From Buddleja alternifolia (lineage: Eukaryota; Streptophyta; Magnoliopsida; Lamiales; Scrophulariaceae), in assembly GCA_019426215.1 (NCBI GenBank), contig CM033391.1:15178708-15242707 (forward strand): a stretch of DNA of 64,000 nt, in the 5' to 3' direction. The notes under the pieces are model-generated. The model was not told the origin of the DNA. It saw nothing but the letters and a program-made list of their open reading frames with translations, and did no database searches. The position numbers and the translations under genes were made by a program. This document shows, piece by piece, positions 33,296 to 45,091 of the stretch; the stretch's first letter is position 1, and each line of letters starts with the position of its first letter.

Positions 33296-33870
33296 ATGGA
33301 TTGTGCCACCATACATATGATCTCAGGAGGATTGACAATAGATGATTCCAAAAGATCCCTACGCCGACAACTGAGGATGGTGGAAACTTCACATGCCTTT
33401 TACACGAATGTTAGCCAAACTCGAACAAGAAAGGAAATTAAATTCGGTCCAGAGGATGCTAAAGCAGTTCAGACACCACATAATAATGCTTTGGTTATTA
33501 TAGTTGTTTTAGCTAATTATGACGTACAACGAATATTCATTGATAGCTGGAGCTCGATGGATATTCTGTTCTACCAGGCATATCAGCAAATGAACTTGAG
33601 GAGTACGAAGCTGAAAACAGTAAAAACATTATTATTTGGCTTTGCAGGCGAGGTGGTACAACCAGTAGGACAAATCCCTCTACCTGTATCTCTCGGGATA
33701 GGATCCAACAAAAAGATGAAATGACTAAATTCTTAGTGGTAGATACTCCATCGGCATATAATGTGATACTTGGACGACCTGTATTAGTTCTATTTGAGGC
33801 TGCAATCTCAATGCCGCACATGAAGATAAATTTTTTAACGTTTGACAGAGTGGGAAAAGTATATGGTGAT
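33296..33870 (+). pseudogene. E2 aspartic protease region
   Basis: The region contains NALVIIVVLANYDVQRIFID followed by SWSSMDILF. In the family this reads D-S/T-G-S-S-x-D-I-L, so the active-site Gly is replaced by Trp. It continues with GEVVQPVGQIPLPVSLG and, after a TGA at 33722, FLVVDTPSAYNVILGRP. The altered active site and the stop indicate loss of function. Confidence 0.65.
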
Positions 33871-34079
33871 TAACGTCAATCCAGGAAATGTTATGTGGCC
33901 TCTTTAAAGCACGAAGATAAGCTAATGGAGGATAAAAAATGCAAACATGATAAAGCTGGATTCAAGGGTGGCGAAGTTGAAAAAAGAATTGTTTCAGCTC
34001 ATGTTGAACAGATAGGCGAGCTTATGAGCATAGAACTCATACCTAGAGATGAAAAGAGAACAATCCGGATAGACTCACA

Positions 34080-35950
34080 CTAGAGTCTCGAGCTGCAGTA
34101 GGAGCTGGTGGCTATGCTAAGGAAGTATGCGGACGTATTTTCTTGGTCAGCAAATGACTTAGTATGAATTGACCCAGGTGTTATACATCATCATCTCAAT
34201 GTATACCCAGATGCAAAGCCGGTTATCCAAAAGAAGAGGCGTTTTGAACCTGAGAAAGATGCTATCATTAGGGCTGAGCTGGACAAGCTGCTTAAGACCA
34301 AGCATATCACAAAAATCCAATTCCCAGAATGGGTGTCTAACGTGGTCTTAGTTCCTGAAGAAGGATCACAATGGAGAATGTGCATTGACTTTTGTGATTT
34401 GAACTTTGCCCTAAGGATCACTACCCGATACCATGGATAGACCAACTAGTGGACTCCACAGTTGGGTTTGAACTGCTTAGCACCATGGATGCGCAGAGTG
34501 GATATCATCAGACACCCCTAAATGAGGAGGACCAGAGGAAAGTTAGCTTTATAACCTCCTTCAGCATATATTGCTACGTGGTCATGCCCTTCGGTCTCAA
34601 AAATGTCGAAGCTACTTACCAAAGGCTAGTTGATATGATGTCCTGAGATCAAATCAGAATAAATATTAAGGTATACGTGGATGATAAAGTGGTAAAAATT
34701 CATACCACCAATACGCATGTGCAAGACCTGCAATAAATCTTTGATATACAAATGAAGTACAGGATGAAGCTGAATCCAGCTAAGTGTGTGTTTGGAATCA
34801 AATGAGGAAAATTCTTGGGTTACATGGTCACAGAAAGGGGGATAAAAGTTAATCATAAAAAATTAAAGCTATTCAAAATATGGTAGAGCATTGAAATGTC
34901 AATGAGGTATAACAACTGACGGGGTGAATAACGGCTCTAAGTCGCTTCATCTCTAGGCCTGCGAAAAGGAGTCTCCCATTTTTCAAATTCTTACACAAGG
35001 TGGAGGGCTTCAATTGGACAAAGGAGTGTTGGCAAGCTTTCACAGAGCTAAAAGAATATCTGAATCAAATTCCCCTACTCACCAAACCTGTACTGGGAGA
35101 ACCCCTGATATTATACATAGCTATAGCTGACTAAGTTATCAGCATGGTGCTGGTGCGCGAGGAAAGAAAAGTTGAAAAACCGGTGTACTACATTAGTAAA
35201 GTGTTAAGTGACACAGAATCCAGATACTCGGAGATTGAGAAAATGGCATTTGCACTGGTTATCATGGCTAGGAGACTCAAACCATTCTTTCTGATGTACA
35301 AGATCATTGTTAAAACCAATCAACCACTCAACGCTATTTTGGGAAAAGCTGGAACATCTGAAAGGCTAGTCAAATGGGTGGAGTTGGGAGAGTTTGAGAT
35401 AGAGTATGCAGCTCGAACGGAAGTTAAAGCACAGGTCTTGGTAAATTTCATTACGGAACTGACAAAGCCTGAGTATACTGAGGAGAAAAAAGAAAAAATA
35501 TGGTTGATGTATGTGGATGGCTCAGCTACGCAAAGTGTGGTATTAACAACCTCTGAAAGAGATCAATTGGAGTACGCTATCAAATTTGAATTTTAAGGCG
35601 AGTAACAATAAAGTAGAGTACGAGGCATTCATCATAGGACTCAAAATAGCACTCAAAGAATAGGCCAAGAATCTGATAGTGTATTCTGATTCACAGCTTG
35701 TCATAAGCAAGTGGAGGGCACTTATGAAGTTAAGGAAGAAAGAATGGCGAAATATGTAAAAACTATAGATATGCTACGCATGCATTTTGACAAATTGGAG
35801 GTGCATCAGATACCTCATACTAAAAACACTAAGGCGGATTACTTGTCAAAGCTGGGCAACTTAGTCACTGACAGTAAAACCTGGCAAATCACCATCCAAT
35901 CTCTAGATGGATCAAGTAGTGACAAGGAAATCATGCGTGTGAATGAATGA
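34080..35950 (+). pseudogene. E2 reverse transcriptase and RNase H domains
   Basis: RT blocks seen: KYADVFSWSANDL, PVIQKKRRFEPEKDAIIRAE, WVSNVVLVPEEGSQWRMCID, STMDAQSGYHQTPL, VVMPFGLKNVEATYQRLVD and the catalytic YVDD (KVYVDDKVVK, about 34670). Then come SRYSEIEKMAFALVI (RT-linked RNase H) and KIWLMYVDGSAT (about 35500), the start of a second RNase H. Two RNase H domains, one of archaeal type, are a known trait of the Tat lineage. There are at least six stops and several shifts. Confidence 0.8.
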
Positions 35951-37167
35951 GAGGAAGGACTGAAATAATTTAATGCCTCATAAAGGGAATACTTCCTAAA
36001 GGTCGGAACGCCAAGCAAAGGTTGTTAACTAGGTTTACAATGATCGATGATGTCTTGTATAAAAAGGCATTCGTACAACCACACCTAAGGTGCATATCTG
36101 TGGAGGAAGGCAATTATGTACTCCGAAAAATCCATGAGGGATGTGGTGGTAGTCATATAGGGGGAGTTGTCCTCGCTGGAAAGATACTTAGGGATGGATA
36201 CTTCTGGCCATCTTTAAAGGAAGATTCAGCTGAGCTGGTAAAGCGGTGTGAGCAATGCAAGGTACATGCTAGTCTCATCCACCAACCTGCAGAAGCAATG
36301 CGATCCATGAGTGTTCCATGTCCTTTTGATATGTGGGAATGGATATCGTGGGACCTTTCCCCATAGCAAAGGTTCAAAAGAAATTTCTATTAGTATTGGT
36401 GGATTATTTCAGAAAATGGGTGGAGGCGGAAGCCTTAGCTCGAATCAAAGAGGCCGAAGTCATTCAATTTTTATAGAAAAACATAGTGTGCCGATTTGGC
36501 ATACTTAGGGAGATTATAGATGATAATGGAAGACAGTTCAGTGGAGCTATGTTGAGGAATTAGTGCGACGAGATGGGAATCCAACAACGCTTTAGCTTGA
36601 TAGCACATTCCCAAACAAATGGTCAAGTGGAGGTCACTAATAGAATTATAGTGTAAGGTTTAAAAACCAGGTTGGATGGAGCAGGCGAAGACTAGGTGGA
36701 GGAGCTACAATCTATATTGTGGTCATATTGGACAACCCCCAAATCTACTAGGGGAGAGTGTCCTTTCAGCTTGGTATATGGATCCGAGGCCTTAATTCCT
36801 ATGGAGAAAAGAGTATAGACTCATCGGATTAGGTACTTCAACCAGAGCAAAATGAGGAAAGGCTACGAGAGGAGCTGGACTTGATAGAGGAAAATAGGGA
36901 AAAGTCATATATGAGGATGGAGTAATAGAAGCAAAAGATACAAAAGGCGCAAGGAGCAAAGGTGAAGGCAAGAGCTATGCAGGTGGGCGACCTGGTGCTA
37001 AAAAGGGTGGATGAAGTACGCACCGTGAAGAAGCTAGTCCCTAACTGGTAGGAACCATACAGAGTGGTCAAAGTATTAGTAGGAGGAGCTTATGAGCTAG
37101 AGGATAGCAAGGGAAAACAACTCTCTCGCCCGTGGAACATCCAAAATCTGAAAAGGTTTTATGTTTA
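35951..37167 (+). pseudogene. E2 integrase
   Basis: Blocks in order: LRKIHEGCGGSHIGG with H and C ligands, YFWPSLKEDSAELVKRCEQC (zinc-binding end), the weakened MDIVGPFP box (WISWDLSP after a frameshift near 36340), AHSQTNGQVEVTNR (glutamate region), the MQVGDLVLKRVDEVRTVKKL segment and the end PWNIQNLKRFYV at 37167. It parallels E1 integrase closely, which helps locate the breaks in both. Confidence 0.75.
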
Positions 37168-38675
37168 AAATGATCTTTGTTATTACAGTGACTCACAAAT
37201 CTTAATAATATTTTCTTTCAGATTCTAGTTTTTGTTTTTTCAGGAATTACGGAAAAGTTGTAACGCCTTCTCTGCAAGGTCAGATGCAAAGCCTCGATAG
37301 TCTAGTAAGAATATATTCACCTTATTTTTTGCAATGGAATTTTCTGAATTAATGCATATACATGTATTTGCTTGGTTGAAATTATGAAGTAAGGGCGATT
37401 CAGTGAATGGGAGGTTTCTGGAGGTTAGGATGCACCACATGGATAGGTAACTGGGATTTGTTCAGTCAGGCAACCTGCGGCTGAAAATCCGGTGGCCCCA
37501 TACCAAGAGGATATAGAGTTGGTGTGGAATTATTCCACGAATAATTATTGGACCAACTCACATTGGAAGATTAGGGTTAAGGGAGATACAAGGTTGTTCG
37601 GAGCAAAAAGATTGGAGGAGTGGACTAATTCCCCCACTCCTGGATGAGACAAGGAGGGAAAATTGAGAAAATGATTAATAAGGAAGGATGCCGACGGTAG
37701 CAGATTGGCCAGCTATGAGCCCGTCTAGAAAAATGTGGGAATAGAGAGGAGAAAAAGGGAAGAAAATGAAGGTAAAAATGTTGAGAAAGGCAAGTCCCCA
37801 TGATTGCTAGTGAGAATGAAAAGCAAGTCTCCATGATTGCTGCGATTGCTAGTCTCCATGATTGCTAGCAAGAATGAAAGGCAAGTCTCCACGATTGCAA
37901 AATAAAGTAAAGTGCAAGTCCCCGCAATTGCATACCCGGATCATCTGGCAGAGCTGCAAGCTATGGCTCAGCTCATGCTGGATGATGTTTTTTGATAACT
38001 GACAAGTTTGTGTATTTTTTAAAAGAATGCTCGAAAGTTTATTCATAGAGAAATTCTGAAATCATTAGTGAGGATTGTGCTTCAAAGGTATGGTTATCAT
38101 TTTTACAAATCTTTGTACCATTTCTGTGCCATGAGTTAAATATTCACCTTGGGATTATTATTAGTTCATATATGAGAAGTGGTTGACCCGCTCGACCTGG
38201 AAAATAAAGTAGCTATTGTTTGTTTTCAGTTTGCAGATACGCAGGAGTAATATAAAACTAACCTAATTATTCAGAGTGTGAACAAGTAAGTATGATTACT
38301 CTACAACTTCTAGCCTGTACGGTGAACATATATGAAATAAAGGTGCAGGAAAAAGGGAGATAAAATACTTAAAGCATTTCATAAAGCAAAATTTGGGGGG
38401 AAAACTAGGCAGACATCTACCTTAACTTGGGCAGATGTGGAAAAGGAGAACTACGAGTGTTCTTGCCCTAATTTGGGCAAGATAGGAAAAGAAAATAACA
38501 GACAAATGCCGAAAATTGTCAAAAGTGGGCTACATATGCCCATGAAAACATCAATATTCTTAAAAACTTATAATCTATGTTGCGAAGTCTAACCCAACAA
38601 CAAGGGGAGGAGCAACATCAACTTGAGCATCATCAGCTGGGGGATTCTTAACATTGTCAGGTTAATCACCTGGAG
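37168..38675. other. E2 spacer between pol and antisense gene
   Basis: No gene is seen. It matches E1 29940-30150 in reverse (37440-37640) and carries a decayed repeat AAGTCTCCATGATTGCTAG at 37790-37930. From 38400 on it resembles the 3' flank of the antisense gene in E1 (GGGCTACATATGCC near 38527). Confidence 0.6.
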
Positions 38676-40979
38676 CTATAGCATGTTGTCAACTACGGGA
38701 GGAAAGACATGATCAATCACTGGGGAAATAATTGGATTGGCAGGAGGAGAATTCTTTGGCAAACCTGCGCAAGCCATTTCTGCAACTGCAGCAACAAAAG
38801 CTATGTCGAGATCTAAAGACAAAACGGTAATACCGACAGGAGGATAGTTTTGAGCTTGGAACTGGGAGGTGCAAACATCAAATCCCTTATAGATATAATC
38901 CAAGGCCTTGTCATCTATCATATCTGAAAACTCAATAGAAGCCAGGAACATGGATTTGACCTTCTTACCAAAGGCTTCACCCTCAGCAGAAGTGTAGAGA
39001 GAGACTGCCCAATCCCGATATGGTTTATCCAGGGCTTTCTATAGGTTTGCATCTTGGCGAGCAAGTCTAGCTTGCAGATCTGTCTCCACCGCTTTCTTTT
39101 TAACATCTAGCTTTTAGTAGCTGGATTCCCAGAACCGGGTCTCTTACAACATTTTCTTCTCTTTGGTTTCCCATGAGCCTTGGGCCTTTTTGAGCTGTTC
39201 CGTGACTTTGCCGAGTTTTCTCAGCAACTCCCTCACCTCATTAGACCTGCTCAGGTCTACTAAATCTTTACCACACAGTAGGAAAAACTACAAAAATATG
39301 AAACAAGTAAGGATGTTAAAAGCTAAGAAAGGAATTAAAAGTTATAACAACATTATGATAAATTTACCTTAAGTCGGAAAGGCTACAGTGGCATCAGCAA
39401 TCTCAGACGATTGTAGGTGATCCAGATGGTGATGATCAATAGAGTTGGCCATATTTCTTTAAAAATCTAGCATCACAAATTGCTCTTTGCTCTTCAGAGC
39501 TGACTGAGGGAAAATATCCTGAGCCTGGGAACGGGTTCGCAAGCGGGAGGATCAGGAGTGGAAAACTGAAGTTGGGAGAGGATATCTCCCAGAGGAGCAC
39601 CTGCGTTACTGCGCTTGGCGCAAGGCGTATCTGGAAAAGCATCAGGACCAGCCACTCTTTTTCCAGAAGCTATCTCTCTGGCCAAAGCTGGATCTTGTTG
39701 GGACCGAGCCGACTTAGCTTGGCCAAAAGGAGGGAAAGATTTGGGTATAGGAGCAGCCATGAAGATGGGCACTTCTGGCAAGGGTCCACCTGGTGGAGAA
39801 GGAGGCAGAGCTGGTTGTTCAGTAGGGGCAGGCCTCTTCTTACGGTGGATAACTTCCTTAGCTCGAGTAGCTTAAACTTTTTGCAAAGGGAAAACAAAAA
39901 TACATAAGCATGGGAGGTATCATATTATACAAATACAAGACGCAACAACAAGAAAACTAGGATACCTATAGTTTCACCAAGTAAATCCAACCCAACAGAA
40001 CTCAAACCAAAGTGATGTAAAAGGCGGGTATCAGTTAGCTTGTCCAAATCATGATTTTGCCAATTGTAGTACACAAGGAGTTTTTTATACATATCAGGCA
40101 TTTTTTTTGGAGGATAGGCGTTGGATCCCTTAACTTTTTCTAGGAATTCATGGCAGAAATCCCATTTGACGCCCATGGAAGAAGCAATGAAAAAGTAGTT
40201 CCTTTTCCATTGCTTCTCCATGGTGGGATAAGCAGAGAAGAAAGTGGCTTCACCCCTTGAAGTCAAATAAAACACACCTCCATCACCAGAGGAGGATCGA
40301 GGAAGAAACAAGGAATAGAAAAAATTAGAAGTAGGCGAATGGACACAATAGCTAAGAAATATAGCAAACCCAGCCATTATCCTAATGGCGTTTGAAGCAA
40401 ACTGATTTAAGGGCAGTCTATCTTTCTGGGCTATGGAAATATAGAAAAGGGGGGGGGGAATAGGAAAGCACAAGCATGTGCATAGGTGTGCTACATAAAA
40501 ATAAGTCAAAACGGCCGGAGGACGGTGAGGTCTATTCTCCGCCGTGGGAACCAAAATACTGTAGGAGGTCGAAATGCCATAATTTCAGTTGATTAACTAC
40601 TCTTGATGGAGTGTAAACCTAGATCTGATAGTTTCCCAAAATTGATCACTTTTGACTAAAAGGAATTTTTCTTACTTATCCAGAGTAGCTCGTTCTACAG
40701 GTCCTAAAGCATCTGGGTCAGGCTGGTCTGGGTTGTCACTGTCTGAGCCTGCCACCCTTCCGGATTTACACCACGAGTAGGCGAAGGAAGGCCAGAAACT
40801 TGGTGACCATCGGACTGAGTTTCAAAGGAAACATTAACATATTCATGGCCCCCAATTACATGGGTGGTACTGTACAAATCTTTTACAAAGGGTGAGGCTG
40901 CATCATCTAAGGAGTCATATTCTAACAAATTGACGCGTTTTTCCCGATTTTGAGAATCGAAACCTAAACTGTTTGACAT
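38676..40979 (-). pseudogene. Antisense ORF (aORF) of Tat element E2
   Basis: It starts MSNSLGFDSQN at 40979, the same opening as in E1. The core frame 40554-39925 has PLNQFASNAIRIMAGF, GGVFYLTSRGEATFF, KQWKRNYFFIASSMG and LTDTRLLHHFGLSS. A P/A-rich part follows (39781-39494: ARSQQDPALAREIASGKR, then CAKRSNAG), and the C-terminal block YKGFDVCTSQFQAQNYPP ends at 38676. Frame changes occur between blocks, some probably introns by comparison with E1. It is convergent to E2 pol. Both copies keep the same domain order although neither is intact. Confidence 0.75.
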
Positions 40980-41587
40980 ATTGACCAAGAGGAAGGAGGA
41001 TAAAAACAAAACAACAAATACAAACAAATAAAGTAGAAAGGAACAAAAAAAGAGATTAAAAAGAAAAAGAAAAACCTAGAGGGCAACGATCGTGGAGCAA
41101 CTGCCGGATGGAGGAAAAAACAGGAGGAAGAAGACAGAAGAACAAGAATTCTTTTAAAAAGCCGAAAGAAAATTAAATAAGGCAATATGAATTTAGAGAT
41201 TTTGGCAATAAAATCTAGAAAAGATTTTGAAAACATGGTAAATACTCGGCCTGGGGGAAGCGCGGGAGTAATTTTGGGCCATACACGTGGCTCCACTCAA
41301 CAACTATCAGGGCCCAGTCATGACGACACAAACTGTCATCACAATGATGGTGGCTCAGCTTTTCAAGGCGTGACGTTATAACTGCAGGAGCATGGGGTAA
41401 GCCAACCGTTTAGGGATTTTTACTCAAATCAAAGTTTAGGGTTTCTTGAGCCTACCCGAGTAGGACATCCAGTCCAGTAGCTTAAATAGCTTTGCGGCTT
41501 GGTCAGTTTTGCAGCTTTGCAGTTGTGCCAACTTGTCCTTCATGATATTTTCTTTGCAACTCTCACAATTTGACAAGTCAAATCGTA

Positions 41588-41600
41588 GAGTTGGGGGGGA
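41588..41600 (+). promoter_or_regulatory. Polypurine tract of E2
   Basis: AGAGTTGGGGGGGA immediately precedes CTAT and the 3' LTR. The E1 counterpart, in reverse at about 25968-25983, is GAGTTGGGGAGA. Such tracts prime plus-strand DNA synthesis in LTR elements. Confidence 0.8.
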
Positions 41601-41604
41601 CTAT

Positions 41605-42164
41605 TAATGTGGGTGGAAAATGGACATGGGGCTAAGCTGACAAGCCCAAGGCTTAATGGGCTGGAATTCATTTTAAATATGGACTTGGACCTTTCTAGAA
41701 GGAAATAAGCCCAACCCGGCATCGCTGGATAACCACCCAACCTCGATTTGCAAAGGAGAATATTCCTATATAAAGCAAGGCTGGAGACAAGAATCAATTA
41801 AATTAAAGATTTTCCTAAATGAAGACATGAGGCAATCAAGCTTAAGATAGCCGATTAATTAGCGTTTATATATTCCTGGGTTAGAAGATTATGTCTTCTA
41901 TTTATTACTATATGTATTTTAGACTTAGTTGACTTACCATATCTTGCCATACTCATCGCAAACTTGTATACATACACATGGTGTAAGCATAATAAAGGAT
42001 ACAGTCATTTCTCCCGTGGACGTAGGTCTGATCGTGGACCGAACCACGTGAAATCTTGTGTTATTTATATTCTTGCTCTTATATTAAATATTATATCTCA
42101 CTATAATACTCATATTATCCCAAATATTAATATGAATATTATTGATGTAATCGGACACACATCA
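41605..42164 (+). mobile_element. 3' LTR of Tat element E2 (560 bp)
   Basis: It runs from TAATGTGGGTGG (TGATG altered by one base) to CGGACACACATCA and is followed by GCATG (42165-42169). A TATATAA-like box (TTCCTATATAAAGC) lies near 41765, a likely promoter. It pairs with 25124-25397 as the LTRs of one insertion. Confidence 0.85.
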
Positions 42165-42169
42165 GCATG

Positions 42170-43526
42170 ATATATATAATCATGTAAAAATGAGTTGTAC
42201 TTTTGCTCTCGAATAATTATTGATTTTGTATTTTATTCATACTTCTACAAATTCATGTACTAACCATGCAAACGGGCTAGAGGAGAAGAGTTTTTCGTAT
42301 TTCTGATTCTGAGTTTTGACTTTAAGAAAAACTATTTCGTTTTTAGTTTTGATGGGGTTAATTTGGGAATATAGAAATATATTTTTTATGGATAAATTTG
42401 TCAATTGTTTTTTAAATTTTAACTGCCGAAATATGAAAGCACATACAAGCACTCCCCAATACTAAATTTGCAATTTCAAGTCTAATGGGACTATAAGTGA
42501 AATGAGTGAAGTCCTATGGGGTAAAAAATAAAACTTTTCCTATAAAAAGGTGTATAAAAAAAAGTATGGATGCATTACTGTTTTTACCCCTAAAATTTTA
42601 ATTATTTTGACCTTATTTTTATCTAAAACCTTTATTAAATAAGTTGATATTTAACTAACTCAAACTTATGATTGCACCAGTGACCAGTATACGGTGAAGA
42701 CACAATAAATTACTAATTATCTCATGTAAATACATATATATATATATATATATGTTACCAATCTTTTCTTGTTAATAAAGAATATCATAGATTCTTTTTT
42801 TAAACCGTGAAAAACTTAGTGGCATAATTGTTGTTTAAAATGAAGTAATGGTTGCATTAAAAGTTTAATATGTAACAGAAATTTATATTAATAGTGTCAT
42901 AAAAACTTATGGTGCAATAATTGAAGTTTAATATGTGTTATTTACTATTATAATCATATTTTTGCAATTTATGTAATTGAAGGGTTAAATAAATTGAAAA
43001 TTGATTGCATAAGGCCAAAACATAAAGACTATAAGTAGAGTGTGTAAAGTCAATTTATCATCTTATATTATATAACTCAAGGGTGCCTTGGTCTATTATA
43101 ATGTTTACGAGGATATTTGAAGTTTTTTATTAAAAAAGCGTATAACGATACATACCCCATAATACAATGGCCAAATGAATTTGACCCATTACATAATTGA
43201 GCTGCACCAAGATTATTTGAAGTCTAGTTGAGAGGCAAACTGTCAAATTGTAAAATTTGGTCCAGTCAAGTGAACATGGACAAAAACATGAGCCCAAACT
43301 TTTAGGTGTTGAATCTAATAATTCATTTTACTTGTATGACTTATGGTTGATATTGCTCTTGTTCTTATTATTATCATCTGCACCCTTAAAATTAATTTTG
43401 TATTGATATATATTCATATATAAATAATGAAAATAAATAGCATATCAAACTGCTTGAAACCAGAGTCAAAATAAAGTAGTTGACCATGATATCTTAACGA
43501 TTAGTATAGTACGAGCAGTGTAATTC
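42170..43526. other. Non-coding, AT-rich
   Basis: No gene is seen. An AT dinucleotide run lies at about 42732-42755. The text at 42480-42530 is related in reverse to 23545-23620. Confidence 0.5.
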
Positions 43527-43532
43527 TATGGT

Positions 43533-43649
43533 GGACCGAGACCATTGGTCTCGGTCCACTTTTCACCATAGGATAAATTATCCCCCTTATTGGGAGATCC
43601 TATGATAAAAAGTAGGACGGGACCAATGATCTCGATCCACCATAAAATC
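43533..43649. mobile_element. Foldback MITE
   Basis: TATGGTGGACCGAGACCATTG at the left is repeated inverted as CAATGATCTCGATCCACCATA at the right. Nested inside are further complementary arms (CACCATAGGATAAATT and GGAGATCCTATGATAAAAAG). The whole 117 bp would fold into one hairpin. Its size and lack of coding fit a miniature inverted-repeat element; the transposase family is not identified. Confidence 0.65.
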
Positions 43650-43784
43650 ACCCATGAGAGCAAGATGGATTAATTATTTGAAGGAGCTGCTGCTGCGATG
43701 TAGGGCACATGGTTTGCATGTGGGCCTCCAAATGGTTATATTCTCCAATTCACATGCCCCCTCGCTACTTTCTCAAAACTCCAA

Positions 43785-43967
43785 CACTTTTTTTTTCTTT
43801 TTTCAGTATTCCTTAACCACATTGGGTCAGCACAATTCGCATCGGGTCGGCCCACAAAGAGGTAAAGTGCTTTCAACAAGTAAAACTCCATCTACAAGAA
43901 ATCGAACCATCGACCTTTATTTAAGGAATGAGTGTACCAAACCACTCACAGCAATCACTTGTTTGTT
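43785..43967 (-). mobile_element. tRNA-derived SINE with 12-bp target duplication
   Basis: In minus orientation the sequence begins with a box-A-like GTGAGTGGTTTGGTACAC, then a box B GGTTCGATTTC, then a body ending GGGCCGACCC, TGACCCAATGTGG and an A-rich tail (A7GA10). TCATAACTCCAA (43968-43979) and TCAAAACTCCAA (43773-43784) flank it, 11 of 12 identical. The GCCGACCCGATGCGAATTGT-type body resembles Au-like plant SINEs. Confidence 0.75.
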
Positions 43968-43984
43968 CATAACTCCAAAACTGC

Positions 43985-44487
43985 CTTCTAAACAAGCATC
44001 ACCAATTACACATGCCATTTGTAAAATAAAACCTTAGAGACTATGGAAATATGTCTATGTTGTGGAAATAACTATGCCCATTGATAATTACTGTTAGTCA
44101 CATAGTCAATCAATGACAATAAGTGATAGTCATACGATTTTTTTTTTCACTCAACAAGATTATAGTTCAATTTCATTCCAAATTAAAAAAAAATTGCGTC
44201 TCTAGTTCACAAAGAATTATGCTTCAAATTGGAAAATAAATCCACATAAAACTCATATGTGCTCAATGGGGTATACCTAATTGTATTAATTACCTGCTTT
44301 GACCAAATCACGAACATGCATACTTTGTTGTTTAGAATTAGCTATAAGAACAGTCCACATATTTTAAACTCCTCATATCCATGAATTCTTGTTGATGTTG
44401 CAGGAAAAAATCATTGAGATAGATTTTAGTGCAGAAAAGATAGAGTATAGGAGAAAAACGTAAAAAATCACTTCCCAATATGGAGAG
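43985..44487. other. Non-coding
   Basis: Intergenic AT-rich DNA without recognisable features, directly upstream of the next LTR element. Confidence 0.5.
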
Positions 44488-45091
44488 TGATGGATTTGGT
44501 GGACTCGAATCAAAATACGGTCAAGACGAGAAGCCAAGATAGAGCCAAGATTGATTGCGGTAGACCGGAGTCGTGAAATGGGTCGAAGAAGAGTCGGGGG
44601 AGTTGCACGAGAGGAACTCGCACTGCGGCGCGGCCGCGGGCGGGCAGTGGGCAAAAATAGGCCATGTTGCAGTGAGCCATTATGCTCGCCGCAGTGCGTA
44701 GTGGAAGCAAGCTAAAGAGCTGTGTGCTTTTTTGACGTGTTTTTGGCGAGTTTTTGACTTGGTGTGCAAGTTTAGCGGATTTTGGTATATTTGAGTTCTA
44801 GTTTAATTAGAATTATTTCCTATTGTGTATAGGAATTATTCCCTTTGTCAATTAGAATTGTTTTCCTAATTTGTTAGGGTTTAGGTTTCTCAACCATTAT
44901 AGAAATGAGAACTCTCCTTGTAATTGATTGATTCACTCACTGAGAAATAAAGATGTAGTTCAGGTTGGCTCCTGGATGTAGGCAATTATACCGAACCATG
45001 TTACATCCTCGCGTCGTTATTTCCATGTTTACACTTAGATTTATTTGTTTCTTGATTTTTTTTTCGTGCTCTGATGCTACCAGCCCTAACA
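44488..45091 (+). mobile_element. 5' LTR (604 bp) of a small non-autonomous LTR element
   Basis: It starts TGATGGATTTGGTGG and ends GCTACCAGCCCTAACA. It aligns with 46300-46978. A GC-rich island (CGGCGCGGCCGCGGGCGGGC, about 44623-44642) breaks the AT-rich background. Left flank GAGAG, right flank of the 3' LTR CAGAG: a target duplication with one mismatch. Confidence 0.85.

Noticed and set aside
43533..43649. A microRNA precursor
   Set aside because: The complementarity spans the whole unit and looks like MITE inverted ends; nothing indicates a single duplex site.
44500..44710. Arg/Pro-rich minus-strand frames
   Set aside because: They fall inside an LTR with a GC-rich island and match no protein.
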